Origin: an uncultured beta proteobacterium
GTDB taxonomy: Bacteria > Pseudomonadota > Gammaproteobacteria > Burkholderiales > Burkholderiaceae_C
Length of the DNA: 22,609 nucleotides
Assembly (NCBI GenBank): GCA_903834645.1
Contig: CAILKA010000321.1
Span: 1 to 22,609 of the forward strand
Reading direction: 5' to 3'
The stretch's first letter is position 1; each line of letters starts with the position of its first letter. The notes beneath the pieces are model-generated. The model saw nothing but the letters and a program-made list of their open reading frames with translations, searched no databases and had not been told where the DNA came from. Made by a program: the position numbers and the translations under genes. This document shows, piece after piece, positions 14,116 to 21,306 of this stretch.

Positions 14116-14381
14116 CGCGCCTCGCGGGGCGGGCCGGCGCGCCGCAGGTCGCGGAGCATGAACAGGTAGAGGCTCTCCACCTTCTCGCGGGCCCACGGCG
14201 TCTTGCGCAGAACCTTCAGGCTCGATCCGATACTCGGCTCGCTGCTGAAGCAACGCAGGGCAATGCGTTGCGCGAGGCCGTCCCAGCCGTAGTGCGCCAC
14301 CAGCGCGGTGAGGATGACCTCGAGCGTCTTGCCGTGCAGCGGGTTGCCCGGTTGGGCCGGCGGTGGCGGGGGGGTCGACAT
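14112..14381 (-). CDS. VF530 family protein (DUF2132)
   Basis: This 89-residue protein matches the VF530/DUF2132 family along its core: NPLHGKTLEVILTALVAHYGW, ALRCFSSEPSIGSSLKVLRK and TPWAREKVESLYL are the hallmark segments. The family is a small helical fold described as a putative DNA-binding protein, with no settled physiological role. The N-terminal MSTPPPPPAQPG is a short proline-rich extension. I start at the ATG complementary to 14379-14381, since the longer frame upstream lacks family-like sequence. It is the first gene of a two-gene unit with the YgjP-like enzyme. Confidence 0.88.
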   Translation of the reverse strand: MSTPPPPPAQPGNPLHGKTLEVILTALVAHYGWDGLAQRIALRCFSSEPSIGSSLKVLRKTPWAREKVESLYLFMLRDLRRAGPPREAR

Positions 14382-14616
14382 CTGTCGCCATTCTCGCGCG
14401 AGGCCCTGCCACGATCGGTGTTTCGGCCTACGACCGTTGCGGAGAGGCACACGGTGCGGCGCGTGATCGATAACGCGATCAAGGAGAGGGAGCGCTCACC
14501 GAACTTCAAGGGCGCAAACTTCCTGGCGGTCGGCTTGAACGCAAGGGGTCGGAAGGTCGATCGACCGTCGATCGGCAAGAAATGCTGGGCCCTCCAACAG
14601 CCGATGTCGGCTCAGG
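14382..14616. other. Intergenic region upstream of the VF530 gene, no gene recognised
   Basis: This stretch should hold the promoter of the minus-strand pair, but I see no convincing -35/-10 pair. It contains a perfect 12-base palindrome, GGTCGATCGACC, at 14555-14566. On the plus strand one frame is fairly protein-like (IDNAIKERERSPNFKGANFL) but has no family I know, no ribosome binding site and no clear start. Confidence 0.4.
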
Positions 14617-15112
14617 AAGGTGGACCGGCACTACCCGCAGCCCCTGCATCGCCTGGGCGCCAGAGCGGGCAGCCTGCGGCTGCTGCTGCAGCCGACCGCG
14701 ATAGCCGAAGGGGTGCGCTCCAGCTTCGCCGGCATGCGCCAGCGTGACTTTCGGTGACGCTGGCCAGCAGGAGATCGCTTCGACCCCCCCGCCAGCCCGG
14801 GCCAGTGGCCGCGCACTGGAACTGCGCGTGGTGGCGCAAGAGCTCTGCTACGCATTCGAGTACTCGCTCGACGGCAGAACCTGGCGCCGCGTGGGTCTGG
14901 CCGCCGATGCCGAGCGCCTGTCGCCTTCGGTGCTCAAGGGCGTCAACTGCACCGGGGTCTTCATCGGTTTGTATGCCTCGTCCAACGGCGGCGCATCGGG
15001 CCGCTTCGCAGGCTTCGAGGGCTTCGAGATGAAACCCGCCGCCGGCTCGCGCCGCAGGCCCGGCCACGTGCCTGCAAGGCTTGGCCAGCCCGGAACCTGG
15101 AGCCGCCTATGA
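14617..15112 (+). pseudogene. Decayed GH43 glycosidase C-terminal fragment
   Basis: Two overlapping frames carry pieces of the C-terminal concanavalin-like domain of family 43 beta-xylosidases. The first (14617-14757) reads QPLHRLGARAGSLRL and later FAGMRQRDFR before a stop. The second (from 14744) reads GRALELRVVAQELCYAFEYS, LDGRTWRRVG, GVNCTGVFIGLYASSNG and RFAGFEGFEM. The matches are in the right order, but a frameshift near 14750 and missing sequence separate them, and the whole catalytic propeller is absent. There is no start codon with a ribosome binding site. The 3' end (after about 15037) runs into the dispersed repeat. It is a remnant of an old carbohydrate gene, not a functional enzyme. 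Confidence 0.65.
15050..15108 (+). repeat. Dispersed repeat, copy B (upstream of lemA)
   Basis: This element is 51/59 identical to 9204-9262 without gaps. It overlaps the end of the GH43 remnant and lies about 120 bases before lemA. TATGAT (15108-15113) directly at its end resembles a -10 box, but no -35 at 16-18 bases upstream is convincing, so a promoter role remains a guess. Confidence 0.6.
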
Positions 15113-15228
15113 TGTGTTTGGCAGCAGGCACGTTGATCGCCCCGCGGCGGGCTGCGCCTGCACAGGCGGCCTGGTGTGCCGCTGTGTGAGACGGAAGGCG
15201 GCGGGGTCAGCCGGCAGGAGGAGATTGC

Positions 15229-15822
15229 ATGGACACGGGTCTGGTCGGGGTGCTCGCAGCGGGCGCCATCGTGCTCTTCTGGGTGGTGGCCACCTACAAC
15301 CGGCTGGTGGGGGCGCGCAATGCCTTCGGCAACGCCTTCGCCCAGATCGACGTGCAGCTCACCCGGCGCTACGAGCTGATCCCGAACCTGGTCTCGGTGG
15401 CCAGGGAGTACCTGCGCCATGAGCGAGACACGCTCGAGGCCGTGACCCAGGCGCGCAACGCAGCAGTGGCGGGGCTTCAGGAGGCTGTTGCCTCCCGCGG
15501 ATCGGCGGCCGCCCTGGCGTCGCTGGAGGGTGCGGAGTCTGCCCTGAGCGGTGCGCTGGGCCGGCTCTTCGCGCTGGCCGAGGCCTACCCGGACCTGAAA
15601 GCGAATCAGACCATGATGCAGCTGTCCGAGGAGCTCACCTCGACGGAGAACCGGGTGGCCTTCTCCCGCCAGGCCTACAACGACGCCGTGCTCACCTACA
15701 ACAACCTGTGCCAGATGTTTCCAAGCAGCGTGATCGCATCGCTGTTTCGGTTCGCGTCGGCGCAGATGCTCCAGGTGCCGTCCGCCGCGGCCCGGGAGGC
15801 CGTGAAGGTCAGCTTCCACTGA
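15229..15822 (+). CDS. lemA: LemA family protein
   Basis: This 197-residue membrane-anchored protein has one N-terminal transmembrane segment (residues 5-22) followed by the helical LemA domain: YNRLVGARNAFGNAFAQIDV, LTRRYELIPNLV and the closing TENRVAFSRQAYND and YNNLCQMFPSS are hallmark segments. The bulk is expected on the periplasmic side. A strong ribosome binding site (AGGAGGAG) precedes the ATG. LemA proteins are commonly encoded next to HtpX-like M48 peptidases, as here with a 37-base gap, and are thought to act with envelope quality control, but their molecular role is not settled. No odd features. Confidence 0.94.
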   Translation: MDTGLVGVLAAGAIVLFWVVATYNRLVGARNAFGNAFAQIDVQLTRRYELIPNLVSVAREYLRHERDTLEAVTQARNAAVAGLQEAVASRGSAAALASLEGAESALSGALGRLFALAEAYPDLKANQTMMQLSEELTSTENRVAFSRQAYNDAVLTYNNLCQMFPSSVIASLFRFASAQMLQVPSAAAREAVKVSFH

Positions 15823-15859
15823 GCCGGACGCGGCGGTAGCGGCACACGCGACCGAGCCG

Positions 15860-17824
15860 GTGGACTTCTACGAGGCACAGGCCCAGGCCCGACGCCGCAC
15901 GCGGCGCCTGGTGGTTGCGTTCGCGCTGGCCATCGTCGTCGTGGTGGCCGCGCTCACGGTGGTCACGCTCTTCCTGTGGCCGCCGTTCCACCCCCCGCCG
16001 AAGGGCCCCTCCGTCGTGCCTGTGGCAGCCGTGCGGACCGAGGCGCAGCCGGTGGTGCAGCCCGACGTGCTGCCCGATGTGCGACCCAACATGCAGCCCG
16101 ACGTGCTGCCTGATGCGCAGCCCCCCCGCGAGAGCCGGCAGCCGTTCACCTTGCGCGAGCTCGTGACGCACGAACCGGACGTCACCCGCAGCGTGGCGCT
16201 GAGCTGGCTGCTGGTGCTGCTGCTGCCGGTGCTCTACAGGACGATCACGCTTGCGCGCAGCGGCTCGGTGGCCCGCTGGCTGGGGGGCACGCTGCTGCCC
16301 GCCGAGCCCGAGGATGCACAGGGGCGCATGCTGCGCAACGTCGTGGAGGAGATGTCGATCGCCTCCGGGGTGCCAGTGCCACGCATCTACGTCCTGCGGG
16401 ACGAGCCCTCGATCAACGCTCTTGCCGCAGGCTTCCATGCGACCGATGCCACCTTGGCTGTCACCGGCGGCGCGCTGCAAGCGCTCGACCGCGACGAGCT
16501 CCAGGGGGTGATCGCGCACGAGTTCAGCCACATCCTCAACGGCGACATGCGCATGAACGTGCGCCTGATCGCCTGGGTGGCAGGCCTGTACACGATCGCC
16601 AACCTGCCGCTGCGCATCGTGCGCGCGGTCCCGCACGGCAAGGTTGCCGTGTTCCTGTACCTGATCATGCTGCCCCTGACGATCGTCGGCGCGCTCGGCG
16701 GGGTGCTGGGCCGGCTGCTGCAGGCCGCGGTGTCGCGGCAACGCGAGTGGCTGGCCGATGCGTCGTCCGTCCAGTTCACCCGCAACCCTGACGGACTGCG
16801 CCGTGCGCTGATCAAGGCGGCCAGGCAGCCGGGCTCGAGCCTGATTCGCTCACAAGCCGCACAGGAGGCCGCGCACCTCTTCTTCGTTCCGGCCGTGCGG
16901 CGCTGCATCTCGACCCACCCGAGCCTGCGGCGTCGGATCCAGGCCCTCGAGAAGGCCACCAGGGCGGGGCCTTACCCCCCGCAAGGTACCATGCGCCGTG
17001 AGGATCCTTCGGAGGCAGCCCGCACGCCACCAGTCGACGACGCCCGGGCGCTGCTCGAGGCCATGCCTGCAGCCGTTCGGCAGGCAAGGCTTCCCGCCGA
17101 GGCCGAAGCCGTGCTGCTGGCCGTGGCGCTGTCGTCGGATGGCGCGGTGCAGCGCCTGCAGGGGCAGTCGATCGAGGGTGCCTTCGGGCCGCAGGCACTG
17201 GCGCAGGTGGGCGATTGCCGTGAAGCCCTGCAGCAGATGCCGGCGCGGCTGCGCCTGACCGCCGTTCAGCAGCTGCTGCCGCGTGTGCGGGAGCTTCCAG
17301 CCTCCCGGCGCGCGTCGCTGGTGAAGCTGCTTTCGCGCATGGCGCTGGCCGATGGCCGGCTGGACCTGTTCGAGTTCTGCCTCACGCGCTTGGCCAGCAC
17401 CTGGCTGCAAGATGGCCTGTCGAGCCGCCAGCCGGCGGCCCGGCAGCAGCTTGCTGACCTGCGAGGTCCGGCGGGCACCTTGCTCTGCGCGCTGGCGATC
17501 CACGGCCGCCCGGGCGACGCTGCCGCGGCCCGGCAGGCGTTCGCAGCAGGCGCCAGCACCCTCGATCCCGCAGCTCGGCCGGACTTCGAGCCGCTGCCTG
17601 ACTGGGCGCCCGCACTGTGGCACGCATTCGACCAGCTCGACCGGCTCGCGCATGCCGATCGCAAGGTAGTGGTCGAGGCGATGGCTGCGGTGATCCGCCA
17701 CGACGGTCGTGTCGAGGAGCCCGAGACCGACCTGCTGCGCACAGCCTGCTCGGTGCTGCACTGCCCGTTGCCGTTGCTGGCACCCGGCCTGGTGTCCCCA
17801 GCGAGCCGCCCGCAGCGGGCGTAG
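15860..17824 (+). CDS. Membrane M48 (HtpX-like) metallopeptidase with TerB-like C-terminal region
   Basis: This 654-residue protein is about twice the length of HtpX. It has TM1 at about 17-40, a Pro-rich stretch with a 12-residue tandem repeat (67-87), TM2 at about 111-128, then the M48 domain with zinc motif HEFSH at 220-224 (VIAHEFSHILNGD), the downstream glutamate E296 in REWLAD, and two more hydrophobic segments at about 235-290. After residue 350 comes a roughly 300-residue soluble tail; LLSRMALADGRLDLFEF (near 490) and ADRKVVVEAMAAVIRHDGRV (near 600) look like TerB-type helical repeats. The start is GTG at 15860, with a weak ribosome binding site. It is paired with lemA and likely degrades misfolded membrane proteins; substrates are unknown. 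Confidence 0.9.
   Translation: MDFYEAQAQARRRTRRLVVAFALAIVVVVAALTVVTLFLWPPFHPPPKGPSVVPVAAVRTEAQPVVQPDVLPDVRPNMQPDVLPDAQPPRESRQPFTLRELVTHEPDVTRSVALSWLLVLLLPVLYRTITLARSGSVARWLGGTLLPAEPEDAQGRMLRNVVEEMSIASGVPVPRIYVLRDEPSINALAAGFHATDATLAVTGGALQALDRDELQGVIAHEFSHILNGDMRMNVRLIAWVAGLYTIANLPLRIVRAVPHGKVAVFLYLIMLPLTIVGALGGVLGRLLQAAVSRQREWLADASSVQFTRNPDGLRRALIKAARQPGSSLIRSQAAQEAAHLFFVPAVRRCISTHPSLRRRIQALEKATRAGPYPPQGTMRREDPSEAARTPPVDDARALLEAMPAAVRQARLPAEAEAVLLAVALSSDGAVQRLQGQSIEGAFGPQALAQVGDCREALQQMPARLRLTAVQQLLPRVRELPASRRASLVKLLSRMALADGRLDLFEFCLTRLASTWLQDGLSSRQPAARQQLADLRGPAGTLLCALAIHGRPGDAAAARQAFAAGASTLDPAARPDFEPLPDWAPALWHAFDQLDRLAHADRKVVVEAMAAVIRHDGRVEEPETDLLRTACSVLHCPLPLLAPGLVSPASRPQRA
16058..16120 (+). 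repeat. 36-base in-frame tandem repeat within the M48 gene
   Basis: CAGCCCGACGTGCTGCC occurs at 16058 and again at 16094, a 36-base (12-codon) period. The units encode QPDVLPDVRPNM and QPDVLPDAQ (residues 67-87) in the linker between the first two transmembrane segments. The repeat count may vary between strains. Confidence 0.75.
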
Positions 17825-17927
17825 CAGGAACCCGCCTTGCCGGGTGCAGGCGGCTGGCCCAGGCTGCGCGATGCCAGCGGTTCGCCACCGCCGAGCTGAA
17901 CATCGACGCGCGCGAACGGCCGTCCAA

Positions 17928-18140
17928 CTACGCCCAGGACGTTTCGGGATCCAGATGCCGCGCCAACACCTTGCGTGGTGCAGCACCCGACCGATCACGA
18001 CCAGGGTGGGTCCGGTGCGGTACACGAGGAAGTAGGGCGGCCTGCAGACAAGCTCCACACCGGGCCTGGCGGGCAGGAGGGCGTGACCCGCCGCTACCCG
18101 CCGGCGGTATCGCTCCGCAGGACTCTCGGTAGCGCGCGAC
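17928..18140 (-). pseudogene. ParE/RelE-type toxin remnant, frameshifted
   Basis: Read on the minus strand, one frame gives ERYRRRVAAGHALLPARPG, then LVCRPPYFLVYRTG and PTLVVIGRVLHHAR, which is the C-terminal beta-sheet pattern of ParE toxins (…YxLVYR…VxILRVLHxAR). After HHAR the frame breaks. The adjacent frame then supplies VLARHLDPETSWA and a TAG at 17928-17930, a typical ParE ending (RD-V-x-x-HL). A small indel therefore disrupts the gene at about 17970. I see no intact N-terminal helix pair, no start with a ribosome binding site and no antitoxin gene next to it. It is a dead toxin relic between the M48 gene and the outer-membrane gene. Confidence 0.6.
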
Positions 18141-18350
18141 GCGACTGCAGCAAGCCGGACGCCGCGGCGCGGTTCGCGCCGATAGCATGCCGCCGCTTCG
18201 CATCACCCGAGGGGACGAAGGGACCAGCGTCCGGCGCTTACGGGCTTCGACGCCGAACCCGTCGCGCTGCCGCCCGGGCTCGCACCAGGCGAGGCCCCGA
18301 GCCTGCACCCCTGTCCTATCCACAGACTTTTTGCCGCCAGAGACCGCTTC
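18141..18350. other. Upstream region of the large outer-membrane gene
   Basis: With 17825-17927, this is the non-coding remainder around the toxin relic. A short hairpin, ACCCG/CGGGT around CCTTGC, lies just after the M48 stop (about 17829). GATAGCAT near 18180 could be a -10 for the downstream gene, but no clear -35 is seen. Nothing else is recognised. Confidence 0.3.
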
Positions 18351-21251
18351 ATGCACGCCCTACGCCTCCTCCTGACCGATCTGTCGTCCGCCCGCCGACG
18401 CTGGCTCCCGCCTATGCCGATGCAGCCCCCGGTGCTGGGCCTGGTGCTGGGCCTGCTTGTGGGTGCGGCTGCCACCGTGCATGCGCAACCCGTGGCCGAT
18501 CCCCGGCCGAAGTGGTTCAGCGCCGACAGCACCAACTTCCGCGTGCACTTCCGCGAGGGCCACCGCAAGCAGGCCGAAACCGTGGCCCGGGCCGCCGAAC
18601 GGGCCTACCCGGCGGTGACGCAGGCCCTGGACTGGAAGCCGCGCACGCGCACCGAGATCGTGGTCTACAGCGAATTCGACGGTGCCAATGGCTTTGCCAC
18701 GCCGCTGCCTTACAGCTACATCGGCGTCTTCCTGGCCCCTCCCGACGAGGGCGAGCTGCTGGACAACAGCGCCTGGCTCGACCTGTTGCTGGTGCACGAG
18801 TTCACGCATGCGGTGCACCTCGACAAGGTCAGGGGCGCGCCGCGCGTGCTGCAGTCCATCTTCGGCAATCAGCCCGCCTACATCCCGAACCTCTTCATGC
18901 CAAGCTGGGGGATCGAGGGCCTGGCGGTGCTGGCCGAGAGCGACCCCGCCGCAGGCCGCGGGCGGCTGCGCGGGCCGGTGTTCGAGGCCTGGCTGCGCGC
19001 CGAGCGCGAGCGCGGCTTCATCAGCCTGCGCGAGCTCAACGCCGATGGCCGCCGCCTGCCGGTGAGCAAGCAGTACCTGTACGGCGCCTACTTCATGGAC
19101 TACCTTCGCCGCACCTACGGCCCGCAGGCTGTGGGCACGCTCGTGGAGGACTACAGCGGCAACCTGGTGCCCCGCCTGCACACCGCCCCGGTCCGCGCCA
19201 CCGGCCTGACCATGGACGTGCTGTGGGAGCGCTTCCTGGCCGAACTGGCACGCGAGGTCGATGAACGTGCGGCACCAATCAAGGCACGAGCGCAGGTGCT
19301 GGGGCCAGCCGTGCTGCCGCCGACCTTCGCGATCGACAGCCTCGTTCCCCATCCCGAAGGCGGCTGGCTGGCCGTTGCCAGCGACGGCCTGAACGGCCCG
19401 CAGCTCCTGCGCATCGGCACCGACGGCAGGCGCACGGCCCTGACGCGCGTGAACCGCGGGGCACGGCTGGGCTCGGGTGCGGGCGGCGCCGTGCTGGTGA
19501 TGCAGCCCGACGTCTGCGACAGTCGGTACCAGACCTACGACGTGCACCGGCTCGAGGGCAGCCGGCTGGAGCCCTGGAGCCGCTGCGCGCACCTGCGTCG
19601 CGCCGTGCCCGCCGCAGGCCGCGTGCTGGCGCTGCAGCTCGACGCTGGTGCCACCCGGCTGGTGGCGCTGGACGCAGCCGGTGCCGCGCCGCGCCTGCTG
19701 TGGCAGCCGCCCGAGGGCCATGAACTGCTGGACATCGCCGCATCGCCCGACGGCACGCGCGTGGCGCTCGTGATGCGCCGCGAGGGCGACTGGAGGGTGG
19801 TCGAGTGGGATCCCGCGCAGCCGCAGGCCCAGCCCCGCACGCTCGTGCACCGGGGTGCGCCGCTGCAAGGGTTGCGCTGGGGTGCGCGCGGACTGGAGAT
19901 GGTGGCCCTGGACGGTGGCGTGCCCAACGTCTGGCGCCTCCAGGGCGGCGAGCTGCTGCGGCTCACGCATGCCCACACTGGCGTGCTCACCCATTCAGGC
20001 ACGGCCGCCGACGGTAGCCTGGCCACCGCCGTGGTGGCCCCGGGTGGCATCGCCATGCATGTGCTTGCGGCGGCCACGCCGCTGCAGACACTGGCTGCCC
20101 AGGAGCCGACGAATCCTGCGACAGGCGCGCCGGGGAACCCCCCGGGCGCGCAGGCCGCCCCGGCCACGGCACTGGCGCCCGAGCAGCCATACCGGCCCTG
20201 GAGCGCGATGCTCCCGCGTGGCTGGGTACCCACCACCCAGTCCGGTGGCGGGCTGTCCTCGCTGGGCGCCTGGGTCAACGGTGGCGACGCGCTGGGCTGG
20301 CACCGCTACTCGGTGCTGGCAGAGGCCGAGCTCACGCGCAGCGAGCTCACCGGCGCCATCGAGTACCTCTACGCCGGGCGCCACGCCTTTGCGCTCAAGC
20401 GCGAGCTCACGCCCCGCCTTTCCACGACCCAGGGCGGCAAGGAAGAAGTCGCGGTCTACGACCGGCGCCTCCTGGGCCAGTGGATCAGCGTGTTCCCGTA
20501 CCAGCACCAGCAGCGCCGCATCGTGCTGGGCGTGGGCGCGGCGCTCGACGCCGTCGAGCGTGTAGACCTGCGCGATGCCAGCTCCGTGCGGCGGCGCGAC
20601 AGCCGGCTGCTGGCCGCCTTCATGGAGGCCGACACCACTGGCGGCGACTGGGCCAGCGAGGGCCCCAACCGTGGCTTGCGCGGATCGCTGCTCGTGGAAA
20701 GCCATGCGCCGCTGGCGGGCAACGATCCCCTGCGCCTGGACGGCACGGTGGCACGCGCCGACCTGCGCGGCTTCGTGGCCCTGCCGCTGCGCAGCGTGCT
20801 GGCGCTTCGTGCCACCGAGGCACGTGCGCAGGGCCGCACCGAGCCCTTCGTGCTCGGCGACACCCTGGACGAGTGGCTGCAGTTCGGCCCCGTGCTGGGC
20901 GACCGCACGCTGTCGCTGCGCGGCTACGCCAGCGGCGACCCCGGCCTGACGGGACGCAACGCGCGCGTCGTGTCGGCCGAGTGGCGCGTGCCGCTGGCAG
21001 ACGTCGACCGCCACACCATGGTGCCGGCCGTGGGCCTGCGCCGCGTGTCTGCTGCGCTGTTCGCCGACGCGGGGGGCACCTGGGACAGCGGCTCCGGGCC
21101 CGACCGGCTTCGGCGCAGCGTGGGCGTGGAGCTGCTGGCCGACACCCGGCTGCTGTACGCGCTGGATTGGAAGCTGCGCCTGGGCGTGGCGCGCGCGCTC
21201 GACGGGCCCCAGCAGACGCGCTGGTACTTCACGGCTGGGAGGGCGTTTTGA
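18351..21251 (+). CDS. Predicted outer-membrane zinc-peptidase/propeller/beta-barrel protein
   Basis: This 966-residue exported protein has a signal peptide with a likely cut after A45 (TVHA/QPVAD). Residues about 50-310 form a gluzincin-type peptidase domain: H149-E-F-T-H153 (LLLVHEFTHAVHLDK) with the third ligand E189 in WGIEGLAVLAES. Residues about 315-600 show TolB/PD40-like propeller strands (AIDSLVPHPEGGWLAVASDG, IAASPDGTRVALVM). A Pro/Ala linker leads to YRPWSAMLPRGWVPT (from 614), then a barrel-like region ending in phenylalanine (GRAF), the usual BAM signal. The ATG at 18351 gives a long N-region; ATGs at 18414 or 18420 would give a shorter, more standard signal peptide and may be the true start. 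The substrate is unknown. It is a single gene with no partner on the same strand nearby. Confidence 0.8.
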   Translation: MHALRLLLTDLSSARRRWLPPMPMQPPVLGLVLGLLVGAAATVHAQPVADPRPKWFSADSTNFRVHFREGHRKQAETVARAAERAYPAVTQALDWKPRTRTEIVVYSEFDGANGFATPLPYSYIGVFLAPPDEGELLDNSAWLDLLLVHEFTHAVHLDKVRGAPRVLQSIFGNQPAYIPNLFMPSWGIEGLAVLAESDPAAGRGRLRGPVFEAWLRAERERGFISLRELNADGRRLPVSKQYLYGAYFMDYLRRTYGPQAVGTLVEDYSGNLVPRLHTAPVRATGLTMDVLWERFLAELAREVDERAAPIKARAQVLGPAVLPPTFAIDSLVPHPEGGWLAVASDGLNGPQLLRIGTDGRRTALTRVNRGARLGSGAGGAVLVMQPDVCDSRYQTYDVHRLEGSRLEPWSRCAHLRRAVPAAGRVLALQLDAGATRLVALDAAGAAPRLLWQPPEGHELLDIAASPDGTRVALVMRREGDWRVVEWDPAQPQAQPRTLVHRGAPLQGLRWGARGLEMVALDGGVPNVWRLQGGELLRLTHAHTGVLTHSGTAADGSLATAVVAPGGIAMHVLAAATPLQTLAAQEPTNPATGAPGNPPGAQAAPATALAPEQPYRPWSAMLPRGWVPTTQSGGGLSSLGAWVNGGDALGWHRYSVLAEAELTRSELTGAIEYLYAGRHAFALKRELTPRLSTTQGGKEEVAVYDRRLLGQWISVFPYQHQQRRIVLGVGAALDAVERVDLRDASSVRRRDSRLLAAFMEADTTGGDWASEGPNRGLRGSLLVESHAPLAGNDPLRLDGTVARADLRGFVALPLRSVLALRATEARAQGRTEPFVLGDTLDEWLQFGPVLGDRTLSLRGYASGDPGLTGRNARVVSAEWRVPLADVDRHTMVPAVGLRRVSAALFADAGGTWDSGSGPDRLRRSVGVELLADTRLLYALDWKLRLGVARALDGPQQTRWYFTAGRAF

Positions 21252-21306
21252 CTGGCGGACGGCTTGACCTGGGCACCGTGCTGCGCGAGACAGCAGCCGC
21301 CCGGCC

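Noticed and set aside
18360..19994. A 544-codon minus-strand frame opposite the outer-membrane peptidase
   Set aside because: It has no motifs or ribosome binding site, and its low-complexity composition is typical of a shadow of a GC-rich gene.
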